Part shown: one piece after another, positions 33,780-49,585 of the stretch
Numbering within the stretch: the first letter of the stretch is position 1
How the letters are laid out: each line of letters starts with the position of its first letter
Assembly (NCBI RefSeq): GCF_024323335.1
Contig: NC_066585.1
Location: 76,308,109-76,372,108 of the forward strand
Direction of reading: 5' to 3'
Source: Lathyrus oleraceus
Lineage: Eukaryota > Streptophyta > Magnoliopsida > Fabales > Fabaceae
Length of the DNA: 64,000 bases
The notes under the pieces: model-generated
Seen by the model: the letters and a program-made list of their open reading frames with translations, nothing else
Databases searched by the model: none
Told to the model about the DNA's origin: nothing
Position numbers and translations under genes: made by a program

Positions 33780-36700
33780 TGTAGCGGGGTATTCGTTACC
33801 ATTAGAGATATTGACTAAATCCAAGGTAAATCATACAAGTCGAGTCGCCACCGCACTTCTATTTATCCAAGGGAATGGTTAGAAAGCGAACAAAAACCTA
33901 ATAGTTTTAACAAAAACTAGTAAAAGAAACAGAGATCTGGGTAAGGGGGTTGGTTATGCAATGGGAAGGTGTTAGGCACCCAAAACATCCTAGGTACTCC
34001 TAGGGAGCCATTTTCATACTTGTTATAAGGTGGTTGTCTTGTGAAAAATTTGTTTGGGCAAACATGATTGAAGAGATGAGAAGAGAATATACAAGTTTAT
34101 TTACATTTTTTGTGTTTGGATGGATAAACCCATTGCCTACGTACCATATTAAAAAAGATTAGGATCAAAACCTCGTAGTTCGGGGTAAAAATCTCAAAAC
34201 AAGTTGGTGAATTGATTGGTCCAAAAGCCTTAAGGTCTTTTGTTATCTAAGGGAGAAAACTCAACCAAACCACAAATCCACCATGTGAGGATAACTTCAA
34301 CATGCTAGTGAGGGGTTAACCCTATAATAAGCATGGAAGACTCATTGTCCATCACTAAGGATATGAGTGAGTATTACATCTACCACAAGGATAACTCAAA
34401 CCTAATAGCTAAAGGTTATGAAAGATTTTTTGATTAAGAAAGTGGCCATTGGAACCACAAAAAGACATTTGAATGGGTTATATTTACCAATTAGAAGTAT
34501 GTACAAAAATGGTCAAAGTTGACTTAAAGATTCAATTCAAAATAAGTGTTATGAAAAGAAAGTTTGAAAATCAAAAGCATAAGGCTTAGGTTTCTAATGT
34601 TTAAAACAATGGTTAAATGTTTGCACAAAGAGTTTTGGCTTGGGTTAGAGTGGAGAGAAGAAGAAGAAGGGCTAAATCCTAAACATACAAGAGGTGAGGG
34701 GAAAGAGAACAAAACCACACAAGGAGTTCCTCTCTTGAGATCATATTGATGATCCAAGTAGGTCCCATCCTTTGGAATAAGCAATCACAAAGCATAAGCA
34801 ATTAAACAAGTCTCATAAGAGATCCTCAATGTGTCTTATATCTTTCGCTTTGAATGGTCATGGCAATGGTCCTCCAATTAAGCTCATAAAATCCCTAGCA
34901 CAAAAGCACACACATCAAAAGTTCCATGAAGTAAAACAAGAATGGACAGGAGTGAGTTTAGAGATTTGGTTCTTCTAACCCATCTTCATCATTAAGATCC
35001 ATTTACTCCAATTTTGCATAAGGAAGGTCCTAGACTCTAAGTCCATTTCTTTGCATTTTGGTTCATAACAAACAAAACAAAATACAAACATAATAATATA
35101 TACACAATTATGTGCTCAAGTGAGCAAAAGGAAAATGGAATTAACATAAACATGTGCTCAAGTGAGCAAAGAGAAAAGCAAATGGATAATATGTTCAAGA
35201 ATAGTAAATTGCATAAAAGTAAAAAGCAAAAAGTAAATGTTAATTGTCAATAGTTAGTGTTAGTAATTAGTGTGCCATAAGGCAAATTTAGCGCTATGTT
35301 AAGAAATCGTAATTGGACTTATGTAGAAGTCACAACTATCTGAGGCCGGTCAATAATAATGTAGGCAACAACACAAGTTATAAGTCTTGATTAGTGAACC
35401 AAGTTCCAACAACTTGCCATGCCAAAAAGAAAAAAGAGAATTGATCTTGTATTGGTTTAAGCCTTTTGCATGATTTAGAAGACAACCTATCCTTAATGCA
35501 AAGCCATTCACTTGATCAATTGATCAAGATGAATTAGATTTGAATCAAGGAAGATTAAGTCTCCCTAATCAATACCAACTTATCAACCTTCAACTCATTG
35601 ATCAAAAGGAAAGAAGAAAAAGAAAATGAAGAAGAAAATGAAGAAAGGATAAGGAAATGGAAAGATCAAAATGCATAAGATGAAATAATATGTACCAATC
35701 CATATGTATTGACCAAATGACATTGAAAGTCAAAGTCAAACAATGATAAATCAGAAATGAGATGAAGATTGGAGATCAAACAATAAGCATAATATTTTTG
35801 GCATTTTTAATATTAAAATAAATTTGAATTAAAAATAATGGAAAGGTCAAACTTCAAAATCACTTCAAATCAACCTTGAAAGGTCCAACTAATTTATCCT
35901 AAGTTCCACAAGGTCAAACAAAGTTTGACAAATTTTTTTAGCATTTTTAAAAGTCAGAAACTATTTTTAATCAATTAAAAATGAATAAAAATAACCTAAT
36001 TGAACTAAAATATCAAATAAATCTCAAATCAATTTAAAAATTGATGAGAATATTTTTCATAGATCCATCATCATTCAAATAGGTTAGGAAAATATTTTTG
36101 TATTTTTTGAATATCAAAAACTATTAAAAATGAATTAAAAACAACCAGAAAAGGGAAAATTCGCAAAAAATATCAAATGACAAAATAAAAAAAATAAAAA
36201 AAATCAGAAATAGAAACTAGAATTTATTTGGAGACTAATGCAATTGGTCCCATAATTTTTGGATTAAAAATGAGAGAGATATTGATTTTTGAAATAAAAG
36301 GAAATTAAAGAAAATAAAATCAGAAATTAATAAATGGCAAAAAACGAGAGCCCTTGGATCTGAGCTCATTAATTGAGCTGGCAGATCCAAGCATCCAGAG
36401 GCGCGCGTCCAATGTGTTCCACAGTCAATGCAACCACACATGGATTAAATAAAAGTCATAACAATCAAAGGCATGGATTGAATCTGGGAAAGCAATCACA
36501 CGGTCCAGATTGGATCTGGCAGTGAAGCAGCCACCGGAGCCACCTTCTTCTCCGGTGAGCTTGCAGTTTTCGGCCACCATAGCAGACAAACAAAGCTTAA
36601 CCAAATCACGCGATCTATACATCATTGGAAAGCTGGGATGATGTACATCATCCCTGTACCACCCATTTTCACTCTAGATTTCCATGGTGTGAGAAATCAG

Positions 36701-38624
36701 AAGTTGAAAAATCTGGTGTTCATCATGAACTCAATGGATTTCAAAAATTGAATGCATAAACATGATGCCTCTATTGAGAGGACTTCAGCCAACACAAGAT
36801 CTAAGCCAATAGGTCAAAGGATGATGAGATTCGAAGAAAATACCAGTTGGAGAGTAAGCTTGATTTCTGGAAACTTGAGCTCGAATCCTTGCTTTCTTTA
36901 CCAAAACAGAAGATCAGTGAGATGAATGATGAAGGTTTAGAAGCTCTAGATCCAAGGATTCAACCACATGTAGTTGAATTTTGGATCTGAATTTTTTTTG
37001 AGAAAATGAACTAGCTTCTTTAGTAATGGCTATGGAGAGAATTCTGCAGCATTTCAGGTTGAACCAGGGTCCCTTTTTGAATGGCATGTGGTCTCTATTT
37101 ATAGAGAGAGTGGCAAGGAAATGATGAACAAAGCCGTGTGCATGAGATTGGATAATCCTTGCATGGGCTTGCATGATCATGCACAAGGCCCAAAAACAAT
37201 GCCAATTGCAAGCTGAACTCAGATGCCAAAGGTTTGGACGTGTAGTTTGCTTTGAATTTGCTTGTGCATCAAGATTTCAACATGAATTCCACAATTGAAC
37301 CTAAACCTTCACCTCTTCGAAAATACTATTTAGAAAATCCAAACATAAGCATGTGGGTAATGGTTGGAAAGGTTTTTGTATAAGGAACAAATGTTATGTT
37401 GGATAAAAGCTCATTTGAAGTGTGGAAATTAGTGAATTTTGAGTTTAAAGTGTGATGTGCAAAAAATGTCAATGCAAGGTTTCCAAATTTGGCCAATGTT
37501 CAAGCCCTTCTGTTTTGATGATGCAAGCCTCAAATGAAAGAACCTCCAACACCAAAGTTGTAGATCTTTTTAAGAAAATCAAAATGGACTTAAAGTTTGC
37601 ATCATTTGGATTTTTGATGAAGAAGTTATGGGCACTTGAAGTTGGACTTTTTTGCCTTTTTAATGCTTTTGGTCCAAAATGACCTATAATGTTTTGCATT
37701 ATCACATGTATTTAATTTGAGATTTTGAAATTTTGTTCAACATAACATTTGAATTAGACATCTTAAGATTTCCAATGCATTTGATCCCACCTCAAAATAA
37801 TAAAAAATGAAGGAGTTATGTCCTTGGTAAGCTGACCCAAAATTAGGGTTTCAGTCAAAATGACCTATAATGTATTGGAATGACATATGGCCTTACAAGC
37901 TTCAAATCAATTTTTGATGAACATGAAAGTTGTTCATATTGTCCTTAATAACATTTTTTCTTTTAGAACCATCTCCATTTGACCAACACATAAAAAGTTA
38001 GGTCTCAGTGCATTTCAAAATAGTCAGATGAATTGACTGATCAACTTCTCAAGTCCATGATTCATATCTTGATGAATTGATGATTGAGGACACTCAAATG
38101 AGTTCAAATATGCATTAAATGATGAATTAAAGAACTTCCCTTGATTGTATTTGATCATGGGCTGAGGTTGCTTCAGGAGCAAGGCATTGTGGTGCACAGA
38201 TGAATTAGGGTTTCCTTGAAGAACAAGACCTCAAACCTTTTGACTTGCTATGACCAAAATGATGAATTGGGATGCTAGGGAGGCATATTTGATAGATGAG
38301 AGCTTTGGTAACCATTACCATGCTTGTTGTCATCTCCTATTAACCATGTCTTTGTACCAATGACCTCCTAGAAGCTTTGGACCTTGTGATTGCTCCAGCT
38401 ACAAACAAAAGATGTTAGTGACATATTTTTGTGCTTTTGGTTAGTAAACAAAATAGGAAAAGCAATGATATACAATTCAAGCATGCTTGGTGACCTCAAA
38501 CCACTCACAAGGAGGTCCAACCCCAAAGGCAAAGGGAACCAAGATGCTAATGATCCTTGAGGCAATGCCAAATGCAATGTTATGATGCCATGAGGGATCT
38601 TAGGGACAAAATTAGGGTCTTACA
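33780..38624 (-). repeat. Ogre/Tat-like solo LTR, inverted copy
   Basis: On the plus strand it starts TGTAGCGGGGTATTCG and ends AGGGTCTTACA, the reverse complement of the termini of the 17117-29823 LTR. GTATC flanks it at 33775-33779 and 38625-38629. Length is 4845 bp without interruption. Homology to the other copy is obvious along its whole length, with many substitutions and small indels. Small open frames inside, for example near 34564 and 37452, occur in both copies and are not genes. No internal domain, primer site or second LTR is present, so it is a solo LTR. Confidence 0.88.
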
Positions 38625-38629
38625 GTATC

Positions 38630-40921
38630 CATGGAGGGTAGCCTTTTTGAATGACCATTTTTAAAGGAGAGATTTGAGAGCTCAAGGAGAGATAGAGAAG
38701 TTTTTTTTTTGCTTATGAGAGGGGATGTGATAAGAAGAAAGATGGAATGTTAATGTTGTGGGAAGTAGGTATTCTCATTTTTCAAGTTTGTTGACGGATG
38801 TTTGTTCATCCCTTTATAACTTGTTCCATATTTTAAATGCCTTTAGTTTCTTTCATTATTAATAAAAAGAAAAATCCTTGGGACTATAGAGTGTTGAGTG
38901 GTCACTCTCTGTCCATTTACTGCTAGCTTTTAATACTAGTTGTTAACTAAACCAAAAATCTCTTCATTGCTTATCTCACACGTGTTCAGGGGCGGCTAGG
39001 GTTTTCATTAAATTTTTTTATTTGCTGCTTCCGAATTGGACCTTGCAAGGTCGAACCGGGTCATGTTTAACCCATGCCTAGGCAACTTAAGGTTGTCTCT
39101 TTTGAGCTTTCATTTTGTTTTCTTGACATTTGGCCCATTTGTTTTAGTTTATTTTAGTTCAACATTTGTTTTTCTTTTCTTTTTAATAAGTAAAACTTGT
39201 TTTTTCTCTCTCTCTACTTTAATAAGTATTGAAAAATAATAAATAAATAATTTTATTAAATAAATAAGTTTTTTCAATAATATTAATATCTCTATATATG
39301 AAAAAAAAAGGAAGAAATTTTTTATAATCATTTGTTTTATATATATAGTATTTGAAATATATTAGATTTATTTAGAGGTATATTTTAGTTTGTCCTTGTT
39401 GATTAAAAAAAAAGTTCCAAAATAATTCATGTTAGAGATGACTTTGATTGTTGAATATTTAATTTGGATCCCCTTTATATGATTGTATGAATAAGTGTTT
39501 TTTTTTTTTATAAATATTTTTTACCTTTGCTTGAATGAGTAATTGCTGACATGTCTTTTGTGATGCTTATTAATTGTGTGATTATAGGCCATGTTTGATC
39601 TTTTGTCATTGCATGATTTGCTTGATTTTATATAAAGACTTTTTTATTGTTAAACAAGATATGTGTTTATAATAAAATCAACTTTTCAAATAAGAAAAAA
39701 TACTTCATCAACATCAAGTTATAAATTTTCAAAAATCTCACTCTTAAAACCATTCTTCATGACCCATTCAAACGCAAATTCAAACCTCAATCTAAATCAA
39801 GCATGTTTTCTTAATCAAATTCATTTCCTTATTATCTTTTTACAAATAAGATGGATGAAAAAGGAAGGGTGGTGTAAAAATTCTCCTTCCTCGAATGGTT
39901 GAGCAATCCTGTAGAGCTCCATGTCCGAACGTTCGTCCTCCATATTAAAGCATAATAATCACTTGAATTAAATGGGTTCTTCTATAGAAGGAAAAGAAGG
40001 ATGGGTGTAGACATTCTCCCTTCCCAATTATTTGGGCAATGTTGTAGAGCTATCTATGTGAATAATCACATTCCGTTAAATGAACCTCAACTCAATTCAT
40101 CATACAATTTTTTATAATCAAATAAGAAGAAAAAATAAGGATGGTGTAAAATTTCCCCTTCCCCGAATATTTGGGAAATGTTGTATAGCTCTATGTTCGG
40201 ATACTCGTCTTCCTCTTAAAATATACTCAACACGTCAAACCTATCTTTTTCCTCCTTAGTGCGATGTCAAACCCTTTTCATAAACGAAAGGTGTTACCGT
40301 CTCGAAACGATGCAAAATAATGTCTCATCCACAAATATTGAAGTTGAGATAAGTGACATTTTCCCGTGAATATTAATATGGAGAGATTCATTCAATGTGA
40401 TGCAACATCCTCTCCTTTAAACTATTTTGGGTAAACAATGTTTTTAGTTCGACTGTGACAACAACAACTTTCGCTAAAATCGATCAACAAACAAACATTT
40501 TCTACCCTAGAACTACGTGGCCTGAGTTCTCCATCGCACTTGAAGATATGTAGGAGAAAGACCCATAATCTTGTCAGACCCATTAATAAAAAAAACTTTT
40601 TGCGATTTCCTTTCTTTTTCTTTTTAATCTTTTTAAATCGAAGAAAATAATTAACCTAAGCTAACATTCAAATCGCAAATCTTACTAAAAGGTTCCCGTT
40701 GAGTATAACGGACGTGAGGGGTGCTGATATCTTCCCCTTGTGCAATTGACTCCCGAACCCAAATATGGTTGCGGTGACCATTTTCTCTTTTAAAGATTTT
40801 ATCGACATTTTTGATTTCCTTCATTGGAATAAATAAAGTTCGGTGACGACTCTGTTCAAACACATTTTTTCGCAAGCGTGTGATGCGTTTAGTGAAGGAT
40901 CATATTTTTTGAGATACGACA
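38630..40921 (+). repeat. 3' part of an LTR ending TACGACA, with a degenerate tandem repeat
   Basis: The stretch ends with TCCCGTTGAGTATAACGGAC, ATAAATAAAGTTCGGTGACG and finally GAGATACGACA. I recall this kind of block at the 3' ends of large legume gypsy LTRs. Three degenerate units of about 135 bp begin near 39857, 39988 and 40125, each with a GGTGTAAA, CTTCC, TGTAGAGCT order. No open frame looks real. Confidence 0.5.
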
Positions 40922-42798
<1,877 letters not shown>

Positions 42799-44021
42799 TA
42801 ACTCACCCTTGCTATTTTTGGACAGGCTCTTCTGACCTTGTCAGAAGCTACCTAAAGCTCGACATATCTTTAGGGAATCTTTTTTCTTTCTAATATGTCT
42901 CTCTCTTTAAAATAGGCATAAAGGTACACACCCCCTCATACTTGAGGCATGTAGGGCCGAAGTGCTTTTGTTGAAAGTATATGATACAACACTATTATGG
43001 ACGGTCGACTGGTAGAAAAGGTTGATCCTGAAGATGGCATGGTGGAACAACTCTGATACGTAGATAATGAGTCCCTGATATGCTTGTACGCATTTCAGCC
43101 CCTCAAGCACGAGACTTGTAAGGGTGAAGAGATAAAGTCTAAAATTTGGCTAGTGCGACTCGAGATTGACTTGAATTTATAAGAGATTTTCTCCTTTCAA
43201 GTTTTAACTGATAATATTTCGTAAGAAGATGCCTATAGGCGTGAGGATACCATGGATGGTTCCAGCATAATGCTCCGAAAGGAGTTTCCTATAGGAACAA
43301 GGATAGTCATGATGGTTCCAACCTATCGATCCAGAGAATTCGTCTGTATGCACAAGGAGAGCTTGAAGGGTTCTTGTATATCGCTGATGTATGAGTCACC
43401 CATAGGTACAACAAGAATTCGATGTGTTTCGACATTGTGCTCCCATAAGAAACGCAAAAAGAGCCTAATTGGGTTTTACATTTTGATCTTGCAGGAGTAT
43501 TTAGTATGCGCAAGGAAAGTCCGGTGAATTCCTGCATTATACTATAATATACTTTTTACGAGTATATATATATATATATATAATTTTAAAAGACAAAACA
43601 TATATGTATGGTTTTTAAAATTGTATGTTGTTTTATTTTGATCTATTTTAGTTTTAAAATAGTATGTTGTTTACCATATTATGAGGGGAGAATAAAATAT
43701 AAGGGTGACTATCTCTTAATTTTGAACGGTGTAGTCTAATCAATTTGAAAATTCTGTAATGATGTTATCTTTAACGCAATCACAAAAACAACAAAAGAGA
43801 TGGAGGAGAAGATTATTTTTTTCAGCATAAAAACAATTTTTGAAAGATCAGTGGTGAACTCTTGCACCTTCACTGAATGACTTCAAAATCCTATTCTTTT
43901 CATGCACTTTTAGCGGATTAAGTGTCTTCCTTAGTTCATAGGTAGGTTTTTATTATTATTATTTTTGTGTGCCTTTTGATGGAATCTGATCTGTTGATGG
44001 TTGATTTGTCGGCTTGAGATC
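42799..44021. other. Unassigned stretch
   Basis: No supported gene. Near 43229 and 43287 a CCTATAGG...AGGATA...ATGGTTCC block occurs twice about 58 bases apart. A short (TA)n lies at 43562-43582. It could be an internal piece of a decayed element. Confidence 0.4.
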
Positions 44022-44081
44022 TGTTGGATTTCAAGTGTAAGCGATTAAAGTCTCACATCAATTAGAAATGGAGCAAATGTT

Positions 44082-44083
<2 letters not shown>

Positions 44084-44178
<95 letters not shown>
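44084..44178. repeat. (TA)n microsatellite in the TRIM 5' LTR
   Basis: A nearly perfect TA run with one interruption near 44122. It is absent from the TRIM 3' LTR, so it expanded after insertion or was lost there. Confidence 0.95.
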
Positions 44179-44180
<2 letters not shown>

Positions 44181-44472
44181 AGAAATGACCCATACCCCTA
44201 ATGCTTTAAGGTTTATAGTGGATATGTGGCGTCATGGTCTCTTGGATCCTGGACGTTTGGCCCATTGACACTTCTGGCGCCTCCAGACTCCCTAATAAGT
44301 GGTATCAGAGCCTAATTGACTCGGTGGAGGAGCGGAAGTGGATCCTAGTGTGGACCAATTCTAATGATGTGGATGAATCACACTTGTGGAAAATATTGTT
44401 GAGTTTCAAGTGTGTGTGGCTAAAGTCCCATATGGATTAGAAATGGAGAAAATATTGGGTCTATAAGATAGG

Positions 44473-47400
44473 TGTTAAATTTTAATTCTTTGTGTCGAAA
44501 CAGGTTTCTCGATAGAGCAAGGAAGTTTCGAACCACCTAGTGTGTTGAGTTGTGTTAGTGTGTTGAAGTGTCGAAGCATGTTGCTTCACACAAGATTTCG
44601 ACTTATGCCTATTTTAGTAGTGTTAGCTATTTTGGGCTTTTATAGTTTTGGGTTTTTATAGTTTTGGGCTTTGGCTTGAGATCTAAGTTAACCTAAATCT
44701 ATAAATAGAGGGAGTAACCCTTATTTTTGTAATGAAGTGAATAGAGTATTCATAACATTGTATTCACAGTATTTTGCAGTTGAAAAGTGAATAAGAAGTT
44801 TTCCACAATTTGTGGGCAGAGAGAAACTATGTAGAATTTTATTACTATTCTCCTTCATCGTTCTTTACTTTCTTTCTTTCTTTCTCCATTGTTCTTTATT
44901 TTCATTGCTATTGTGTGGGTGATAACAATCTTGTTCATCAAGATTGATTGAAATTATCCATAGATTTTGGGGATTACCAACATCTGGTATCAAGAGCTCC
45001 GGTTAAACGATTCATGGGAAGAAAATCACCATGGCAATGAATCATCTAAACAGGCATTTTCCAGCAAATCTTCCGATTCTCAAGAACAACAATTATGAGA
45101 ATTGGTTCAAGCAAATAAAGGTTGTGTTGTGTTATCAAGATGTTTGGGATCTTGTGAAGGAAAGAGTAACAACGCTTGCAGAAGCCGCGATGGATCAAGA
45201 AACGGCTGCACATAAAGAATTGAAGAAGAAAGATTATAAAGCCCTCTTTATAATTCATCAATATGTTGATGCAGATAACTTTGAAAAGGTTAGTGATGTA
45301 GAGTCAACAAAAGAAGCATGGGAAATTCTGGAGAAATCGTTTGGAGGCGCGAAGAAGGTGAAAGAGGTGAGGTTACAAACTCACAAAAAAACGTATGAAT
45401 TATTTCAGATGGAAGACAATGAAAGCATAACTGATTTCCTCACCAAGGTTAAGGTATGTGGAAAAGTTTTGACATCAAGATCTGTTCTTGGAAATATCTT
45501 GAGGGCGTTGGTTCCAAAGTTCAACCACATGGTAGTAGCAATAGAAGAGTTGAAAGATTTGTCAAAATTGACAGAGGAAGAGCTTCAAGGGGCGCTTGAA
45601 TCTCATGAACAAAGAATGGCTGAAAGAGATGTAGGAAAGTCGAAGAGTGATATGGCTTTGCAGACTTAATCGACAAAAGAAACAAAAGGCAAAAGAAGCT
45701 TGAATGGTAACAAAGATAGAGGAGGCTACAACAATTCGACTAGTCGAAATCAGCAAGAAGGAGATTGGTCGAAAGAGAGAAAACCCTAGAACCAAGGCAT
45801 CCAAAGAGGTGGTGTTGCAAGTAGAGGAATAGGTGGTGGTCAAAAGTCAGACAAGAGTCACATTCAGTGTTATATTGTCAAAGGTATGGTCACTAGTATA
45901 GTGATTGTCCAGAAAAGCAGAAGAATCAAGAAACTTATGCAAAGCTGGTGAAAAACGAAGAAGAAAAGATGTTGTTAATGGTTACAACAAGAGAAGAAGA
46001 GAGATTCAAGGACCAGTGGTACTTAGACTCAGGATACTCATCACACATGTCTGGAAGAAAAGATTGGTTTGTCAACATAAAGCCCTCAATGAAGAACATT
46101 GTGAGATTTGCAAATGACAACACTCTAGCAGCTGAAGGTGTTGGTGATGTTCTGATTATGAGGAAAGATGGCAAGAGGTCAGTAATTTCAAATGTGTTGT
46201 ACATACCAGGCATGAAGAACAATTTGCTCAGCATATGGCAGTTAGTCGAAAAGAACTATAAGGTGTCGATCAAAGATAAGATGATGAGAGTTCTCGACTC
46301 AAATGGAAGGTTGATCTTGAAGGCTCAAATGTCTCAGAATAGAACCTTCAAGATTGAGCTTAATGTGATAAAGCATAAGTGCCTTGCAACAACAACCAAC
46401 AAAGATGAATGGATATGGCATTATAGACTTGGCCATCTCAATTTCAAAGACATCATAGATTTGAAGAGAAGAAATATGGTTTCAGGATTACCAGAAATCG
46501 ACATTCTAAACGAAGTATGTGAAGAAGGTGTGCAGGCAAAGCAACATAAGAACAACTAACTTCAGTAAGGATGCAGGAAGCAGGTCGAAGGCAATTCTTG
46601 AAGTCATATACTTTGATGTATGTGGTCCTCTCCAGCTGGATTTGATTGGAGGTAACAAATACTTTGTTACATTCATAGATGATTTTAGTCAAAAACTATG
46701 GTCTTACCTGATCCAGAAGAAAAGTGAAGTGATCGAGGTATTTCCCAAGTTTAAATTTATGGTCGAAAGACAGAGCAGTCGAAAGATCAAGATTTTGAGA
46801 ATTGATGGTGGTGAAGAATATGTGTTGAAAGATTTCGATGCATTATGTGTGAAAGAAGGGATTATGCATGAGGTGGTGTCACCCTACACTCCACAGAAGA
46901 ATGGAGTCGTAAAAGGAAGAATAGAACCATCATGAATATGGTTAGAAGTATGTTGAAAGGAAAGTATCTACCCAAAGAATTGTGGGGAGAAGTTGTGTCG
47001 ACTGCGACATATATCTTGAACAGATGTCCGACGAAGAAGCTAGAAGGAATCATGCTAGAAGAATATTGGTCTGGTGTCAAGCGTAGCTTGAGTCATCTGA
47101 GGGTGTTTGGATCTATAGCACATAGACATGTGCCAGATCAGTTGAGAAGAAAACTTGGTGACAAGTCGAGTCAGATGATCCTAATAGGATATCATTTGAC
47201 TAGAGGATACAGGTTGTTCGACCCAATGAACAAGTAAGTGGTGATCAGCAGGGACGTGATCATAGATGAGCTTAAGGAGTGAGATTGGAATAAGAATGTC
47301 AAGAAAGATTCAGTGAGAATCTTTTATGATGAACCAGCTAGTGAAGTCGAAAGAGAAGCTAGACAGAAAGAAGTAAGAGGTGAAGCAAGCACAAGCAGAC

Positions 47401-49585
47401 CTCAAAGAACAAGACACATGCCTGCAAGGTTGCAAGAATGTGTAATTACATGAGATGATGTGGCCAATGAAGAAGGTGATCTGGTGCATTATGCTTTCTA
47501 CGCAGATGTTGAACCTGTCAACGCAACTGAGGCATTGAAAGATTTGAAGTGGATGAAAGCAATGGACGAAGAGCTGAAGTCAATCGAAGTCAACAACACT
47601 TGGTCACTTGTCGAATTGCCCCAAGACAAGAAGGAAATCAATGTGAATTGGGTATACAAGGTAAAGTTGAATCCCAAAGGAGAAGTGACTCAACATAAGG
47701 CGATACTTGTGGCGAAAGGATTTCTTCAGAAAGAAGGAATCGACTTCGATGAAGTTTTTGCACCTGTTGCTAGGATCGAAACAATCAGATTGGTTGTTGG
47801 TCTAGCAAACATGAACAACTGGTAGTTGTGTCAGATGGATGTGAAATGTGCATTCCTTAATGGCCCATTAGAAGAAGAAGTTTATGTTGCACAACCAGCT
47901 GGGGTTGTGAAACATGGCGAAGAAAGAAAAGTGTACAGGCTGCATAAAGCCCTGTACGGACTTAAACAAGCTCCAAGAGCTTGGAACAAGAAGATAGATG
48001 GTTTTTTAAAGGAGAAGGAATTAGTGAAGTGCAAATATGAACATGGAGTATATGTAAGAAGAAGCAAGAGTTAATTGCTTATACTATGTCTCTATGTCGA
48101 TGACCTGTTGATAACAGGTAGTTGCAAGAAGGAGATCAAAGACTTCAAAGGTGATCTCAACAAGGAATTTGAAATGTCAGATCTGGGTGACATTTCATAT
48201 TTCCTTGGCATCAAATTCTACAAGAGTGGTAGAGGTTTGATGATGCATCAAACAAGGTATGCAGGCGAAATTCTCAAGAGATTTGAAATGCAAGATTGCA
48301 ACCCAACTTCGACTCCAGTTGAGCCCAAATTACAACTTTTGAAAGATTCAGATGAAGATGATGTCGACCCAACCCAATACAAAAGACTTATTAGGTCACT
48401 TCGATACCTTTGTCATACAAGGCCTGACTTAGCGTACAATGTAGGTATGGTGAGTAGGTTCATGCAGAAGCCAAAGGTATCACATCTAGCAGCGGTGAAG
48501 AGGATACTAAGGTATCTGAAAGGAACTCTCGACTATGGCATTTTGTTTCTTGCAACTGATGAAGGAAAAGAATGCAAATTAGTGGGATACACCAACTCAA
48601 GTTGGTGTAGTGATGTTGAGGATCGAAAATCCACAACTGACTATGTATTTATGCTAGGTAGTGCACCAGTTGCTTGGAGTTCGAGAAAAGAGCCAATAGT
48701 GGCATTATTGCGTGCAAAGCATAATACATATATGCTTCTCTTTGCGCATGTCAAGAAACGTGGATGGTGAATCTGGTCAAAGAGATAACAACGAAGAGTC
48801 GTGAAGGTATTACCATGAAGATCGACAACATGTCAGATATCAATCTGGCAAAGAATCCGATAACATATGATCGAAGCAAGCACATCGATATGAGGTTCCA
48901 TTATCTTCGAGAGCGGGTAGCAGATGGGAAGATGAATGTGGAACACTGCAGAACTGAGAATCAGATTGCAGACATCATGACGAAGGGAGTGCAGGTCGAA
49001 GTGTTCAGAAGACTAAGAGTTATGATGAATGTAGATAGCTTAGACACAATGAATTAGGTGGTGTGTTGAATTGTAATTTCTTGTGTCGAAGCAGGTTGCT
49101 CGACAGAGCAAGGAAATGTCGAACCATCTAGTGTGTTGAGTTGTGTTAGTGTGTCGAAGTGTCGAAGCATGTTGTTTCACACAAGATTTCGACTTATGCA
49201 TATTTTAGTAGTGTTAGCTATTTTGGGTTTTTATAGTTTTGGGCTTTGCCTTGATGTCCAAGTTAACCTAAACCGATAAATAAAGGGAGTAACCCTTATT
49301 TTTGTAATGAAGTGAATAAAGTATTCATAACATTGTATTCACAGTATTTTGCAGTTGCAAAGTGAATAAGAATTTTGCAGTTGCAAAATGAATAAGAAAT
49401 AGAAAATTTCCACAATTTGTTGGTAGAGAGAAACTCTGCAGAATTTTATTACTATTTTCATTCATCGTTCTTTAGTTTCTTTCTTTCTCCATTGTTCTTT
49501 CTTTTCATTGCTATTGTGTGAGTGATAACAATCTTGTTCATTAAAATTGATTGAAATTCTTCATAAATTTTTGGGATTTCCAACA
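44473..49585 (+). mobile_element. Decayed Ty1/copia element, 5.1 kb, nested in the TRIM
   Basis: LTRs 44473-44983 (511 bp) and 49064-49585 (522 bp), both starting TGTT and ending CCAACA. Flanks ATAGG and ATATG match in four of five bases. A primer-site-like TGGTATCAAGAGC lies at 44986-44998 with one extra base relative to the usual form. The LTRs differ at many positions in the first hundred bases, so this insertion is much older than the 21808-29677 copia. A CTATAAATAG box lies near 44699 in the 5' LTR. Confidence 0.9.
45031..49057 (+). pseudogene. Copia gag-pol with multiple stops and frameshifts
   Basis: Order along the plus strand: gag 45031-45669 (NYENWFKQIKVVL, then WEILEKSFGG), and a degraded zinc knuckle near 45860-45910. 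Protease and GAG-pre-integrase lie in 45948-46559 (WYLDSGYSSHMSG, WIWHYRLGHLNF). Integrase is 46519-46935, then 46932-47237 in another frame. RT is 47460-48074 ([27 protein letters not shown]), continuing at 48075-48770 with intact LYVDDLL. RNase H is split between 48600-48770 and 48764-49057 (SKHIDMRFHYLRE). Stops include TAA at 45667, TAG near 47823 and TAA near 48072. The integrase second Asp region reads IDGGEEY and the catalytic-Glu region is frameshifted. It cannot encode a working polyprotein. Confidence 0.88.

Noticed and set aside
34524..34784. Open frames inside the inverted solo LTR
   Set aside because: Sequence has the counterpart in the forward solo LTR without a conserved frame.
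44068..44268. 66-codon frame of Tyr/Ile repeats
   Set aside because: It translates the (TA)n microsatellite.
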